Source: Ignavibacteriota bacterium
GTDB taxonomy: Bacteria; Bacteroidota; Ignavibacteria; UBA10030; SZUA-254
Direction of reading: 5' to 3'
Length of the DNA stretch: 64,000 nucleotides
NCBI GenBank assembly: GCA_016212665.1
Contig: JACREZ010000039.1
Span: 27,852-91,851 of the forward strand
The position numbers and the translations under genes are program-made. Of this stretch, positions 47,101-54,813 are shown piece by piece; within the stretch, counting starts at the first letter, position 1, and each line of letters starts with the position of its first letter. The notes beneath the pieces were generated by a model. The model saw nothing but the letters and a program-made list of their open reading frames with translations, was not told where the DNA came from and searched no databases.

Positions 47101-47596
47101 TGTACTGGCAAATTGCAAGAGTTTTGTGGTCAGGGAAAAAGTAATTCAATTTTGCTTCGTATTCAATCAACCGCTCCACGCCCTTTTCGCCTCCGAGTAC
47201 CCATGTCATTTCACCGGTAACTCTCAACGCCGAATAGCCTTCTTGTAACGCAAGGGTTGTACTCTCTTTCAAAAACTGTATCATCCAGTCAGGGTCAAAA
47301 AATCCATGCTTCAAATATGCCGCCTGTTTATTAGCGACAAGAAGTTGCCCGGATGCAGTTGCGACTGGAACATCAATCCCATGATTCTTCATTGCCTGAA
47401 GGACAATATCGGCAGTGTTATCATCGGCAATGTAAATACACTTCTCATTGCGTTCCAGCCCGGTTTGAATGAAAGGGATTATGGCGTTGAATTGTTCTTC
47501 CTGTGTTTCATAGATGAGACACAAATGGTCGTGAACATCAAGATGCTGAATTGCTTCAACGAGACCTGAAGATGAATTGACTGCGGTGCTATTCAT
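44105..47596 (-). CDS. MEDS-PAS hybrid histidine kinase with receiver
   Basis: A 1163-residue hybrid kinase. The N-terminal about 170 residues form a MEDS domain (HDHLCLIYETQEEQFNAIIP, then GYSALRVTGEMTWVLGG), known from the methylotroph regulator DcmR and thought to sense hydrocarbon derivatives. A coiled coil and about four PAS domains follow, then HisKA with His near 803 (ASGIAHDFNNILGI), HATPase ([14 protein letters not shown]) and a C-terminal receiver (about 1040-1160; VEDELTLSE, phospho-Asp in IVITDMGLP). No membrane segment. It is the sensor gene nearest hypD, 36 bases after its own start region, on the same strand. Confidence 0.92.
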   Translation of the reverse strand: MNSTAVNSSSGLVEAIQHLDVHDHLCLIYETQEEQFNAIIPFIQTGLERNEKCIYIADDNTADIVLQAMKNHGIDVPVATASGQLLVANKQAAYLKHGFFDPDWMIQFLKESTTLALQEGYSALRVTGEMTWVLGGEKGVERLIEYEAKLNYFFPDHKTLAICQYNLKRFRPELLKQVIETHPKVVVGGWVCKNFYYVPPDEFLHPEHPSREIRRLLDNIIAREAFEKTLQSNKRELENINAQLREENKKRIETELELRKTTELLEKIFSTTHLLIAYLDTSFNFLKVNRAYAETDNNVPEFYVGKNHFDLFPNEENKVIFTKVVQTGIPHYATAKTFEYAYHPERGVSHWDWSLLPVLDPNGVVTNVVLVLLNVTERIRAEEALGKSAEELRAFFNQSIDGCFFMMVDEPVRWDTTVDKEKALDYIFAHQRITQINDAMLEQYGATREQFLRLSPNDLFKHDIAYGRKLWRQFFDAGKIRLESDERKLNGTQMWIEGEYIALYDSEGRITGQFGIQRDITERKRIEDAIRKSEARYRQTLDCMLEGCMLIGFDWTYLYVNEIAAYHGHQKQEDLIGKTMLEMYPGVEHSEIFTHYRRCMEERIPQHFESSFIFPNGRTNWYELSVVPVPEGIFVLSLDITERKQAEELLHQSEEKYRDIVTWAPIGIYQSTVDGKFITANACLAKMLGYDSIGELMEQRLPIDVYLHESDRKTFLARYDHSESDSVAHLEVLWKKKDGTPIWVSLTAHAVRDEHNKTRLYEGFVQDISERKTMEDERKNLEAQLVQTQKLEAIGTLASGIAHDFNNILGIILGYNSLLRNASPSHESIEKSTAVIEGAVQRGAGLVKQILTFARQSETHFGPLDINIISKEISKMLAETFPKTIVISLELEKDLPTIHADPTQVHQVLLNICVNARDAMSSSGMLTIKTTRVHSREMTRYFQTVPEGTYLLLSISDTGCGMSEETKSRIFEPFFTTKEKGKGTGLGLSVVYGIVKSHNGFVRVESTLGKGTTFFLYFPVPKKNEEQRCETRNANDTIVGGTETILLVEDELTLSELTKAFLEMYGYVVLTAKDGDEAIELYRQRSGSIDIVITDMGLPKLTGLEVLIEMKKINPEMKLIFASGYIEPELKSLMFRSGAKLFLFKPYQPGEILQAVRNILDSH

Positions 47597-47632
47597 AGAA
47601 TGTTCTTTCTGCCGTGATGGTTCAATAATGCT

Positions 47633-48733
47633 CTAACAATTATTCTTAAAGAACGGCTTGTACTGATAATACGCTGCGCACGCGCCCTCGGAGGAAACCA
47701 TCGGCGCGCCGAGCGGTCGTTCCGGCGTACACTCGTTTCTGAACGCGGAACATTCGTGCGGTTTCTTCAATCCCTGAAGCACCATCCCCGCAATGCAAAG
47801 CGGAGATTCCTGAAACCCGGAACCTGAAACCCGGAACCGCTTTTCTGCATCAAACGCTTCATACTCCGCCCTGAGTTTGTAACCACTTACCGGAATTTCT
47901 CCGATTCCGCGCCACTTTCTGTCTGTTGTTTCAAACACTTCTTCGAGGAGTTGTTTTGCAGGAATGTTTCCCTCGCGGCGAACAGCGCGGGCATATTGAT
48001 TTTCCACTTCGCAACACCCTTCTTCCAGTTGTTTGATTGTCATATAAATTCCCTGAAGAATATCCACCGGTTCAAAGCCGGTAACAACAATTGGGACGCG
48101 ATACTTTTTTGAAAGAGGAATATATTCTTCGTACCCCATGACCGTGCAAACATGTCCCGCCGCGAGAAATCCCCGGACAAGATTCTGCGGTGAGGAGAGA
48201 ATCGCTTCAATCGCAGGAGGGACGAGAACATGCGAGCAGAGAATCGAAAAGTTGTTGATACCAAGCCGCTTTGCCTGATACACCGCCATCGCATTTGCGG
48301 GCGCGGTTGTTTCAAACCCGACAGCAAAAAAGACTACCTGTTTGTCAGGATTTTTCTGAGCGATGGTTAGAGCATCGAGCGGCGAATACACAATGCGAAC
48401 CGTTCCGCCTTCCGCTTTGACGGTGAGTAAATCTTTTTGTGAACCGGGAACGCGAAGCATATCGCCGAACGAAGTGAGGATAACATCAGGCATGGAAGCG
48501 ATGGCGATTGCTTTGTCAATCATCTCAATCGGAGTAACACAGACCGGACAGCCCGGTCCGTGAACGAGTGAAATTTCTTTCGGCAGTAACGACTCGATTC
48601 CATACTTCACAATCGTGTGCGTTTGTCCGCCGCAGATTTCCATGATTGTCCACGGGCGCGTGGTGAGGGAGGCAATCGCGCTTGCGATTGCCTGCGCCGC
48701 ACCTGCGTTTCTGTATTCATCAATGAATTTCAT
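47633..48733 (-). CDS. hypD: hydrogenase maturation protein HypD
   Basis: A 366-residue HypD, the scaffold that holds iron with its CO and two CN ligands, together with HypC. The N-terminal motifs are intact: [14 protein letters not shown] and [11 protein letters not shown] (the three cysteines used for iron and redox). In the C-terminal cluster region the ends [14 protein letters not shown] and [11 protein letters not shown] are present. However, the usual CxCGEVL reads CIAGMVL, and the Cys expected before [10 protein letters not shown] reads Pro (GAPMVSS). Residues about 300-309 are encoded by tandem 7-mers (47809-47836). AAAGG precedes the ATG. Cluster binding may be changed; the comparison is from remembered family consensus. 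Confidence 0.93.
   Translation of the reverse strand: MKFIDEYRNAGAAQAIASAIASLTTRPWTIMEICGGQTHTIVKYGIESLLPKEISLVHGPGCPVCVTPIEMIDKAIAIASMPDVILTSFGDMLRVPGSQKDLLTVKAEGGTVRIVYSPLDALTIAQKNPDKQVVFFAVGFETTAPANAMAVYQAKRLGINNFSILCSHVLVPPAIEAILSSPQNLVRGFLAAGHVCTVMGYEEYIPLSKKYRVPIVVTGFEPVDILQGIYMTIKQLEEGCCEVENQYARAVRREGNIPAKQLLEEVFETTDRKWRGIGEIPVSGYKLRAEYEAFDAEKRFRVSGSGFQESPLCIAGMVLQGLKKPHECSAFRNECTPERPLGAPMVSSEGACAAYYQYKPFFKNNC
47809..47836 (-). repeat. 14-bp (2 x 7) tandem repeat inside hypD
   Basis: CCTGAAACCCGGAA occurs twice in direct tandem (plus-strand text), that is four heptamers CCTGAAA, CCCGGAA, CCTGAAA, CCCGGAA. It encodes about ten residues ([10 protein letters not shown]) just before a C-terminal Cys of HypD. 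Confidence 0.85.
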
Positions 48734-48756
48734 TTACCTTTCAGGAGTACTCGTTG

Positions 48757-51144
48757 TTATTGGGTTCGCTTTTCCATCATTGCCGCGTATTCCTTAATTG
48801 CTTTGAATTGTCCCGCACCGTGAACGCCCGCTTCTTCCAATACTTTCGCCGCCGCGCCGCTTCCGAGATAATGTCCCCCGCGGAACGAGTGGAGTGAACG
48901 TTTCATTCCTTCATTGCTTCGTATCCACTGGTGCATCGTCGGCATGGTGAAATCGGTAATGCCCATCGCTTCGTACGTCAGCGCTTCGGGGAAGATTCTT
49001 TCCTGTTCATTGGCTGGCAACATCTTGAACAATTCAACGCTGCTAATGTAATAAATATTGAGATTCAAACCTTCTTGTTCTAATTTCTGCAAGACTTCGT
49101 TGATGAAGATGCTCGCCACACCGTTTCCTTGCAGAACAACAGTACCGTTATGTTGTTTTGAAGTTGTATCAGCAGTGCGAATAGCATAGACACCTTTTGC
49201 CGCTTCCTGAACCGGAGGAAGTTTGAACGCAGCCCGGTCAATTATTTTTTCCGGCGGGCGCGTTACAAACGGAGCGAGAATTGCCGGACGGAGTTTCAGC
49301 GCGGCGACAAGTAACGTCCACATCTCCTGCGGGTCCCAGGGTGTGAGCGTAATGCACACTCTATCGGGGAAACATTCCTGTAACAGTTGCAACGCTTGCG
49401 GGTCGGCGTGCGTTGGTCCGTCTTCACCGGTTTTTACTCCCGCGTGTGCGTTCACCATAATCCATGTGTTGTACGGTTCGCCGGTTACGCTCTCCCGCGC
49501 CTGAAGTCCGATGCCATGCAGTCGCGCCGGAACATGTTCAAGCGCGGCAATGAACGCGCTATACGATGATGTCACTCCGATGTGTGAACCGTAACTTGCA
49601 ACTCCTGCCATCATTGCGCCCATCGCATCTTCACAAATTCCGCCGATGGAAATCAGCCGCGAGTTCGGATTCGATGTTGCATTGAAAAATCCCGGTGCGA
49701 ATCCGTTGTTTACCTGATTGACGCTTGTCGAGCCGAGCAAATCCGCCGCCGAGGCGAGGAATGCGCCGTTCGTTTTCTTGTTGAGGATGTTCATCGCTTT
49801 GCCGAGAACTTCACGTAGGGTGATAGAACTTCCGGGGGAGAATTTCAATTCGTCGGGGATGATGTTCGCATCAATTTCTTTGTTCGTGTAAAGCGAGCCA
49901 AGTGAAGGCGCTTCAGCACGAATCGTTCGTTGCGATTTAGTCAGCCGTTCTTTTGCTTCAAAGATTTTTATTCCGGCAGTTTTTGTCAGTTGAGGGTTGT
50001 TCTCCAGAACCTTCCGAATCATCATCAACGACTCAAAATAATTTTCCTCAACTCGTGCCGGAGTAGCATCGCCTGTGAATCGCGGAAACTGAACGTTGAA
50101 CATTTGCTCGAATTCTTTCAGCGAATTGTAAAATCCGTCCGAGGCAAATTTATGTCCCGCTCCATGCGAATCGCGTCCTTCAACGCCGTACTTCCAGCCT
50201 TTTGTTGTTCGATAAATAATCGCCGTCGGTTGTTTCGTTTCGAGTGACAGTGCTAATCGTTGTGCCGCCGCGATTTGTTTGAAGTCATGTCCATCCGGAA
50301 CGTAGATGACATTCCAATCATGCACGTAACACAACTCGGCAGGATTCCATTGAACATAATCGCCAACCGCGCCGTCTTCGCGGCACACACGGTTTGAATC
50401 AATTGATGCCTGATTCCAATCAATATGCAGGAACGCGTTGAAGAGTTGAGATGTCGCAGCTGATGAGATTGCTTCATGCACACGACCGGGTGTCATTCCG
50501 CCTTCGCCTTCCAGCACATGAACATTCGGTGGATTGTTTGGGTACATATCGAGCGCGCCAAGTGCAAGTCCGAATGACGCGGGAACACCGACGCCGCTCG
50601 CCCCGGTCGCAATCTTGATGAACGGAGTTGCGCATGTCGGATGTCCGTCGAGCGCCTTCGCGTTATGTTTTTTGAAGAGCGGAGTTTCGTTCGTCGGGTT
50701 TCTCCTGAAGCCGAGTAAATCTTCCAAACGGAGTTGCCGTTTTTCGTCTGCTAGCAACGATGGATTGCCCAATCGAACAAGTTCGTTTCTCAATGCCCAC
50801 ATCGCATACAAACCCATTGCTTTATGTCCGGCGGCGTACGAAATCATGTCGGCTGTGTTATTGTCCGGCTGAGAAAAATCGTAATCCATTGTTCGATAGA
50901 GAAGCATCTCGACTGCCCGCCCCGAAGAAATACTTCCCCCGGGATGCCCGGAGGTTGGAACAAAATTGAAAAGGATGCTGCACATCGTTCGATACATGCA
51001 ATCAACCTGCTCGAAGAATTGAAGTTCGTCGTTTGGCAGAAGTGAGTCGAACGATGACATTACGTCGGCGATATTGTAGTACACGCCGCGTCGTGCGTTC
51101 AGTGAAAATGGTGTTGGTTTTGGTAGTGTAGTTGTGTGGTTCAT
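48757..51144 (-). CDS. transketolase-family enzyme, long form
   Basis: A 795-residue thiamine-diphosphate enzyme, longer than usual transketolase (about 660). The N-terminal third carries TSGHPGGSISSGRAVEM, AAGHKAMGLYAMWAL and the ThDP/metal site as LEGEGGMTPGRVHEA (GEG where GDG is usual) ending in DWNQ. The middle has the pyrimidine-domain blocks RLISIGGICEDAMGAMMAGV and ESVTGEPYNT, with DGPTHADPQALQLLQ as in transketolases. It should transfer two-carbon units between sugar phosphates, though the long form may have another donor. The gene is inserted between hypC and hypD with gaps of 79 and 23 bases, so it is co-oriented and probably co-transcribed with the hyp genes. Confidence 0.82.
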   Translation of the reverse strand: MNHTTTLPKPTPFSLNARRGVYYNIADVMSSFDSLLPNDELQFFEQVDCMYRTMCSILFNFVPTSGHPGGSISSGRAVEMLLYRTMDYDFSQPDNNTADMISYAAGHKAMGLYAMWALRNELVRLGNPSLLADEKRQLRLEDLLGFRRNPTNETPLFKKHNAKALDGHPTCATPFIKIATGASGVGVPASFGLALGALDMYPNNPPNVHVLEGEGGMTPGRVHEAISSAATSQLFNAFLHIDWNQASIDSNRVCREDGAVGDYVQWNPAELCYVHDWNVIYVPDGHDFKQIAAAQRLALSLETKQPTAIIYRTTKGWKYGVEGRDSHGAGHKFASDGFYNSLKEFEQMFNVQFPRFTGDATPARVEENYFESLMMIRKVLENNPQLTKTAGIKIFEAKERLTKSQRTIRAEAPSLGSLYTNKEIDANIIPDELKFSPGSSITLREVLGKAMNILNKKTNGAFLASAADLLGSTSVNQVNNGFAPGFFNATSNPNSRLISIGGICEDAMGAMMAGVASYGSHIGVTSSYSAFIAALEHVPARLHGIGLQARESVTGEPYNTWIMVNAHAGVKTGEDGPTHADPQALQLLQECFPDRVCITLTPWDPQEMWTLLVAALKLRPAILAPFVTRPPEKIIDRAAFKLPPVQEAAKGVYAIRTADTTSKQHNGTVVLQGNGVASIFINEVLQKLEQEGLNLNIYYISSVELFKMLPANEQERIFPEALTYEAMGITDFTMPTMHQWIRSNEGMKRSLHSFRGGHYLGSGAAAKVLEEAGVHGAGQFKAIKEYAAMMEKRTQ

Positions 51145-51223
51145 GTTGTTCTTTTGTTTGTTGTGAAAAAAGTACTATTTCGTCAGAGTGACGATTGATA
51201 TTTTTTGTTATACCGATATATTT

Positions 51224-51475
51224 TTATCCATCAGAAATCCTCAATTCATCCAATCCATCAATCTCTTCAAACAGTTTTAACGTTTCCTGCGCTTCGTGTT
51301 CATCCATCTTGCTGATGGCGAAGCCGACGTGGACGATGACATACTCGCCGAGCCGCACGTCAGGGACGAGGTCGAGGCAGACCTGTTTTTGAATGCCGCC
51401 GAAGTTCACCGTTCCCATGAGCGGAGAACGCTCGCGTTCAATTGAGACGACTTTTCCCGGTATCGCTAAACACAT
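51224..51475 (-). CDS. hypC: hydrogenase maturation chaperone HypC
   Basis: An 83-residue HypC. The start at 51475 is fixed by the family N-terminus MCLAIPGKVV, whose Cys2 (exposed after Met removal) binds the iron being assembled with HypD and then the hydrogenase large-subunit precursor. GTVNFGGIQKQVCLDLV and GEYVIVHVGFAISKMDE are the typical OB-fold strands. The coding region overlaps the upstream HypC-like gene by 38 bases in a different frame. The transketolase gene separates it from hypD, its usual direct neighbour. Confidence 0.93.
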   Translation of the reverse strand: MCLAIPGKVVSIERERSPLMGTVNFGGIQKQVCLDLVPDVRLGEYVIVHVGFAISKMDEHEAQETLKLFEEIDGLDELRISDG

Positions 51476-51665
51476 AGTCAGTTTCTGTTTCTTCCTGATA
51501 AATGGATATGCCGACGCCCGCTTCAATTAAAACCGTGTCGCCGACCTTTGCCTCGAGAAGGAAAAATAACGGCACCCGCTTATACGCTCCGTTGACGTTT
51601 ACCCTGCCGTACGTAGTCCCGTTCTCGATATAGATTTCTTCAATTTGTCCTGTGAGTAAATTCAT
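51438..51665 (-). CDS. HypC/HupF-like small protein lacking the N-terminal Cys
   Basis: A 75-residue protein with the strand pattern of HypC (LTGQIEEIYIENGTTYGRVN, then VGDTVLIEAGVGISIYQEE) but with MNLL instead of MC at the N-terminus, so the metal-binding Cys2 is absent and no other Cys is present. It sits between hypF (ATGA overlap of its start with the hypF stop) and true hypC (38-base overlap). It could be a HypC paralogue that binds a large subunit or HypD without carrying iron. Similar extra HypC-like genes occur in some hyp operons, but I know no defined role. Confidence 0.75.
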   Translation of the reverse strand: MNLLTGQIEEIYIENGTTYGRVNVNGAYKRVPLFFLLEAKVGDTVLIEAGVGISIYQEETETDYVFSDTGKSRLN

Positions 51666-54163
51666 ACAATCGTTTCTTCAAGTTGTTTCTGATGTTGTAA
51701 ATCCTGTGTTCTTTGCAACCGCATTGCCGCGTACACTTGTCCGAGCGCGATGCCTCCGTCGTTCGTTGGCACGCGCTGATGCCAGTATGGATGAAAGCCT
51801 TCTTGACGTAACCGTGTCACCGTTCTTTCTGTCAGATATTTATTCTGAAAACATCCACCGCTCAACACGACCCGTTCTTCTCCGATTCGCTTTGCAACTT
51901 CGATAATAATTTCTGTCAGCGTGTTGTGAAACCTTGCGGAGATGATTTCCCTGGATTCGTTCTCCTCAATGTCGCTCAGAATGTTTTCAATCATTGGTTT
52001 CCAATCAACTCGGATTGCGGATTGCGGATTGCCAATTTCGAATTGATTCTTATTTCGCAATTGGCAATCCGAAATTCGAAATTCATAATGTTCAACTGTC
52101 AGAATTCCATCCGTGAGAAACTCCAGTTCCATCGCCGCTTGCCCTTCAAAATTCACTCGTTGCCGAACGCCAATCAGCGATGCGACAGAATCAAAGAGAC
52201 GACCAACACTCGACGTTGCCGTGCAGTTGATGTTTTTTTCAAGCATTGTTTGAAGAAGAGAAAGTTCATCCTTGTCGAATGATTGGAGTAGTGGAGAATG
52301 GATTGATGGAGTTTTTTGTTTTGAGAAAATATCACTGCCATACATTTCGTACAGTAAGCCGAGCGCAGTTCGTCTCGGTTCTTTGATTGCTTTCTCGCCG
52401 CCGGGAAGTGGAAACGCTCTGAATGTTGCAACGCGTTCGAACGATGTTTCATTCGTCAACAAAAATTCGCCGCCCCAGATTGTTCCATCGGTTCCGAAAC
52501 CCGTCCCATCCCACGAAACGCCAAGCACTTGTCCGTCGAGTTGGTTTTCTGCCATGCAGGAAGCGATGTGGGCGTAATGGTGTTGAATGGTTTCCAGTTT
52601 TCGGTTTCCGGTTTCCGGTTGCAGGTTGCAAGTTTGATGAGCATATTTGGTTGAGAGGTAATCAGGGTGCAGGTCGCAAACGATAGTTTCGGGATGAATA
52701 TCGTACAGCATTTGAAAATCTTGAATGACATTCTTGAAAGCATAGAATGATTCTTTCGTTTCCAAATCGCCGATGTGCTGGCTGATGAATACGTTTTCAC
52801 CTGATGTAATAGCGACGGTGTTTTTCAGATGAGCGCCGACAGCTATCAGTGAATGAGATTCCTCACCCCGATACCCGCCTGCCGGACGGGCAGGAATCGG
52901 GGATTCAGAATGACATTGGATGGGGAGAGGCGCGTAACCACGTGCACGTCTCATCACCAATTCACGTCCCAACATCACCCGAACAACAGAATCATCCACA
53001 TGTCGTTTGATGGGACGATTGTGAACGAAGAAGACATCGGCAATTTCTTGCAATCGTTTCAATGCTTCATGTTCATCAATACAAATAGGTTCATCGGAAA
53101 GATTGCCGCTTGTGGCGACAACAGGAAATCCTAACTCGCTCAAAAGTAGATGGTGAAGAGGAGTGTAGGGAAGCATTACACCGAGGTAGGGATTGCGTGG
53201 AGCGACACCTGAAGCGATGTGAGATTTGGGTTGTGTGATATGGGTTGATGGAGATTGTTGAATCTGTGAAAATCTATTAGATCCGTGTATTCCGTGGTGA
53301 ATTAATTTCAATAGCACAACTGGAGATTCAGGTGAAAGAAGGAGGCGTTCTTCAAGTTCGGATACAATACACACTTCTTTGATTGATTCGAGCGACGGAA
53401 ACATGAGAGCAAAGGATTTTTCTTCCCGGTGTTTTCGCTGACGGAGCCGAACAATAGCATCTTCATTTCGTGCATCTACGATGAGATGGAATCCGCCAAG
53501 CCCTTTGAGAGCGACAATCTTTCCGGCGCGAATTGCTTCTGCCGTTTGCAATAATGCCTGATGATGAGTTGAAAGAATATTGCCTTTTTCGTTCCACAAT
53601 TCCAGATGTGGACCGCACTTGGGACAGGCGTTCGGTTGTGCATGAAATCTTCTGTCGAGCGGATTGTTGTACTCGAACCGGCAGTCATCGCACATTTCAA
53701 AGTTCTTCATTGTTGTGTTGTGCCTGTCGTACGGCAATGCTTCGATGATGGAGAAACGTGGTCCGCAGTTCGTGCAGTTTGTGAACGGATAGAGGTAGCG
53801 ACGGTTCGATGGGTCAAAAATTTCCTTCACACAATCAGGACATGTAGCAATATCAGGCAACACAAGCGCGGAGATTTTTCCATTGCTTTCGCTCTGCCGG
53901 ATTTCAAACTGTTCGTAGCCAACAATATCGAGAAACGAAGATTCAAAACTTTGAATGAAGGAAAGCGGCGGCTTTTCTTTTTCAATTCTTAACAAAAAAG
54001 AATCAAGCAATGTTTTCTCTCCCTCTGCTTCGATAAAAACTCCTTGCGAAGAGTTTAGCACCCAACCGGTTACACCAAGTTCTGTTGCAAGCCGGAAGAT
54101 GAACGGGCGAAATCCAACGCCTTGCACCGCTCCTCGAATCGAAATCTTGCAACGGCTTTTCAT
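51662..54163 (-). CDS. hypF: carbamoyltransferase HypF with in-frame repeat insertions
   Basis: An 833-residue HypF, about 80 residues longer than E. coli HypF (about 750). It makes carbamoyl-AMP from carbamoyl phosphate and loads the carbamoyl group on HypE. Order: acylphosphatase domain (GAVQGVGFRPFIFRLA, residues about 8-95), two zinc fingers (CPDC, CTNC, CDDC, CPKC), YrdC-like domain (KGLGGFHLIVDA), and the Kae1-like domain with HHYAHIASCMAE and the end VVLSGGCFQN. ATG 54163 overlaps the hypB stop (ATGA). Four segments, near residues 287-314, 418-436, 510-525 and 693-718, are encoded by repeat DNA (see separate entries); together they explain the extra length. Core motifs are intact, so activity is likely. 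Confidence 0.94.
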   Translation of the reverse strand: MKSRCKISIRGAVQGVGFRPFIFRLATELGVTGWVLNSSQGVFIEAEGEKTLLDSFLLRIEKEKPPLSFIQSFESSFLDIVGYEQFEIRQSESNGKISALVLPDIATCPDCVKEIFDPSNRRYLYPFTNCTNCGPRFSIIEALPYDRHNTTMKNFEMCDDCRFEYNNPLDRRFHAQPNACPKCGPHLELWNEKGNILSTHHQALLQTAEAIRAGKIVALKGLGGFHLIVDARNEDAIVRLRQRKHREEKSFALMFPSLESIKEVCIVSELEERLLLSPESPVVLLKLIHHGIHGSNRFSQIQQSPSTHITQPKSHIASGVAPRNPYLGVMLPYTPLHHLLLSELGFPVVATSGNLSDEPICIDEHEALKRLQEIADVFFVHNRPIKRHVDDSVVRVMLGRELVMRRARGYAPLPIQCHSESPIPARPAGGYRGEESHSLIAVGAHLKNTVAITSGENVFISQHIGDLETKESFYAFKNVIQDFQMLYDIHPETIVCDLHPDYLSTKYAHQTCNLQPETGNRKLETIQHHYAHIASCMAENQLDGQVLGVSWDGTGFGTDGTIWGGEFLLTNETSFERVATFRAFPLPGGEKAIKEPRRTALGLLYEMYGSDIFSKQKTPSIHSPLLQSFDKDELSLLQTMLEKNINCTATSSVGRLFDSVASLIGVRQRVNFEGQAAMELEFLTDGILTVEHYEFRISDCQLRNKNQFEIGNPQSAIRVDWKPMIENILSDIEENESREIISARFHNTLTEIIIEVAKRIGEERVVLSGGCFQNKYLTERTVTRLRQEGFHPYWHQRVPTNDGGIALGQVYAAMRLQRTQDLQHQKQLEETIV
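52010..52086 (-). repeat. heptanucleotide repeat, inverted halves, inside hypF (residues about 693-718)
   Basis: Eleven in-phase 7-mers on the plus strand: TCGGATT, GCGGATT, GCGGATT, GCCAATT, TCGAATT, GATTCTT, ATTTCGC, AATTGGC, AATCCGA, AATTCGA, AATTCAT. GGATTGCCAATT (52026) and AATTGGCAATCC (52059) are perfect inverted arms. It encodes a loop between Kae1-like motifs. Confidence 0.85.
52589..52637 (-). repeat. heptanucleotide repeat inside hypF (residues about 510-525)
   Basis: Seven in-phase 7-mers on the plus strand: GGTTTCC, AGTTTTC, GGTTTCC, GGTTTCC, GGTTGCA, GGTTGCA, AGTTTGA. They encode CNLQPETGNRKLE, directly before the conserved QHHYAHIAS motif, in place of the native loop. Confidence 0.85.
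52856..52911 (-). repeat. GC-rich palindromic (REP-like) element inside hypF (residues about 418-436)
   Basis: CCCCGAT (52866) and ATCGGGG (52896) enclose the inner stem CCTGCC (52878) / GGCAGG (52889), flanked by ATTCC/GGATT. It is read in frame as about 19 residues (SPIPARPAGGYRGEES) between RGYAPLPIQ and IAVGAHLKNT, which in other HypF proteins lie close together. Confidence 0.8.
53220..53303 (-). repeat. heptanucleotide repeat inside hypF (residues about 287-314)
   Basis: Twelve in-phase 7-mers on the plus strand (84 bp, exactly 28 codons): TGAGATT, TGGGTTG, TGTGATA, TGGGTTG, ATGGAGA, TTGTTGA, ATCTGTG, AAAATCT, ATTAGAT, CCGTGTA, TTCCGTG, GTGAATT. They separate SPVVLLK from SGVAPRNPYLGVMLPYTP, which are nearly adjacent in other HypF proteins. 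Confidence 0.75.
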
Positions 54164-54813
54164 TTCTGACCTGTTTGTTGAAGAAGCCATTCGCACCATG
54201 ATTGAATTCCCGCACCTGTTGTGCAGGAAGTTTCAAACACACGTAAGTTTGGATTGACGGAGAGTGCGTTCTGTTTCAGTTGTTCGATGTTGCAGTTCAC
54301 GTACGGAAGCAAATCAATTTTATTGATAATAAGGACAGAAGCGTAACGAAACATATTCGGGTACTTGAGCGGTTTATCATCCCCTTCCGTTGTGCTGATG
54401 ACGACAACTTTCATCGTTTCGCCTAAGTCATAATTAGCGGGACAAACAAGGTTACCGACGTTTTCGATAATTAAAAGATTGATTGCTGAAAGATTGATGT
54501 TCTGTAACGCGTCGTGAACAAGATTTGCTTCGAGATGACATCCGCCGCGTGTAACAATCTGCACGGCAGGAACACCGAGACGACTGACCCGTTGTGCGTC
54601 AATATCAGTCTGTACGTCTCCTTCAATCACAGCGAGAGAAATGTTGCCGCGCAATTGTTCAATCGTTCGTTCGAGGATGCTTGTCTTGCCGGATCCGGGA
54701 GAACTGACAACATTCAACACGAGCAATCCATGCTCGGCAAACAGCGCGCGGTTGCGTCCTGCAATCTCATCGTTCTTCTCAAGAATTTTCCGCTCGATGG
54801 TAATGACGCTCAT
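54160..54813 (-). CDS. hypB: hydrogenase nickel-incorporation GTPase HypB
   Basis: A 217-residue SIMIBI-class GTPase that delivers nickel, with HypA, to the hydrogenase large subunit. The P-loop is SSPGSGKTS (about residues 37-45), followed by VIEGDVQTDIDAQR, TRGGCHLEANLVH (metal-site Cys and His at the dimer interface), IIENVGNLVCPA and the base-binding NKIDLLPY. It lacks the N-terminal His-rich nickel store found in some HypB proteins and the CxxCGC motif of E. coli HypB, so it is the short form. ATGA overlaps join it to hypA upstream and hypF downstream. Confidence 0.95.
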   Translation of the reverse strand: MSVITIERKILEKNDEIAGRNRALFAEHGLLVLNVVSSPGSGKTSILERTIEQLRGNISLAVIEGDVQTDIDAQRVSRLGVPAVQIVTRGGCHLEANLVHDALQNINLSAINLLIIENVGNLVCPANYDLGETMKVVVISTTEGDDKPLKYPNMFRYASVLIINKIDLLPYVNCNIEQLKQNALSVNPNLRVFETSCTTGAGIQSWCEWLLQQTGQK

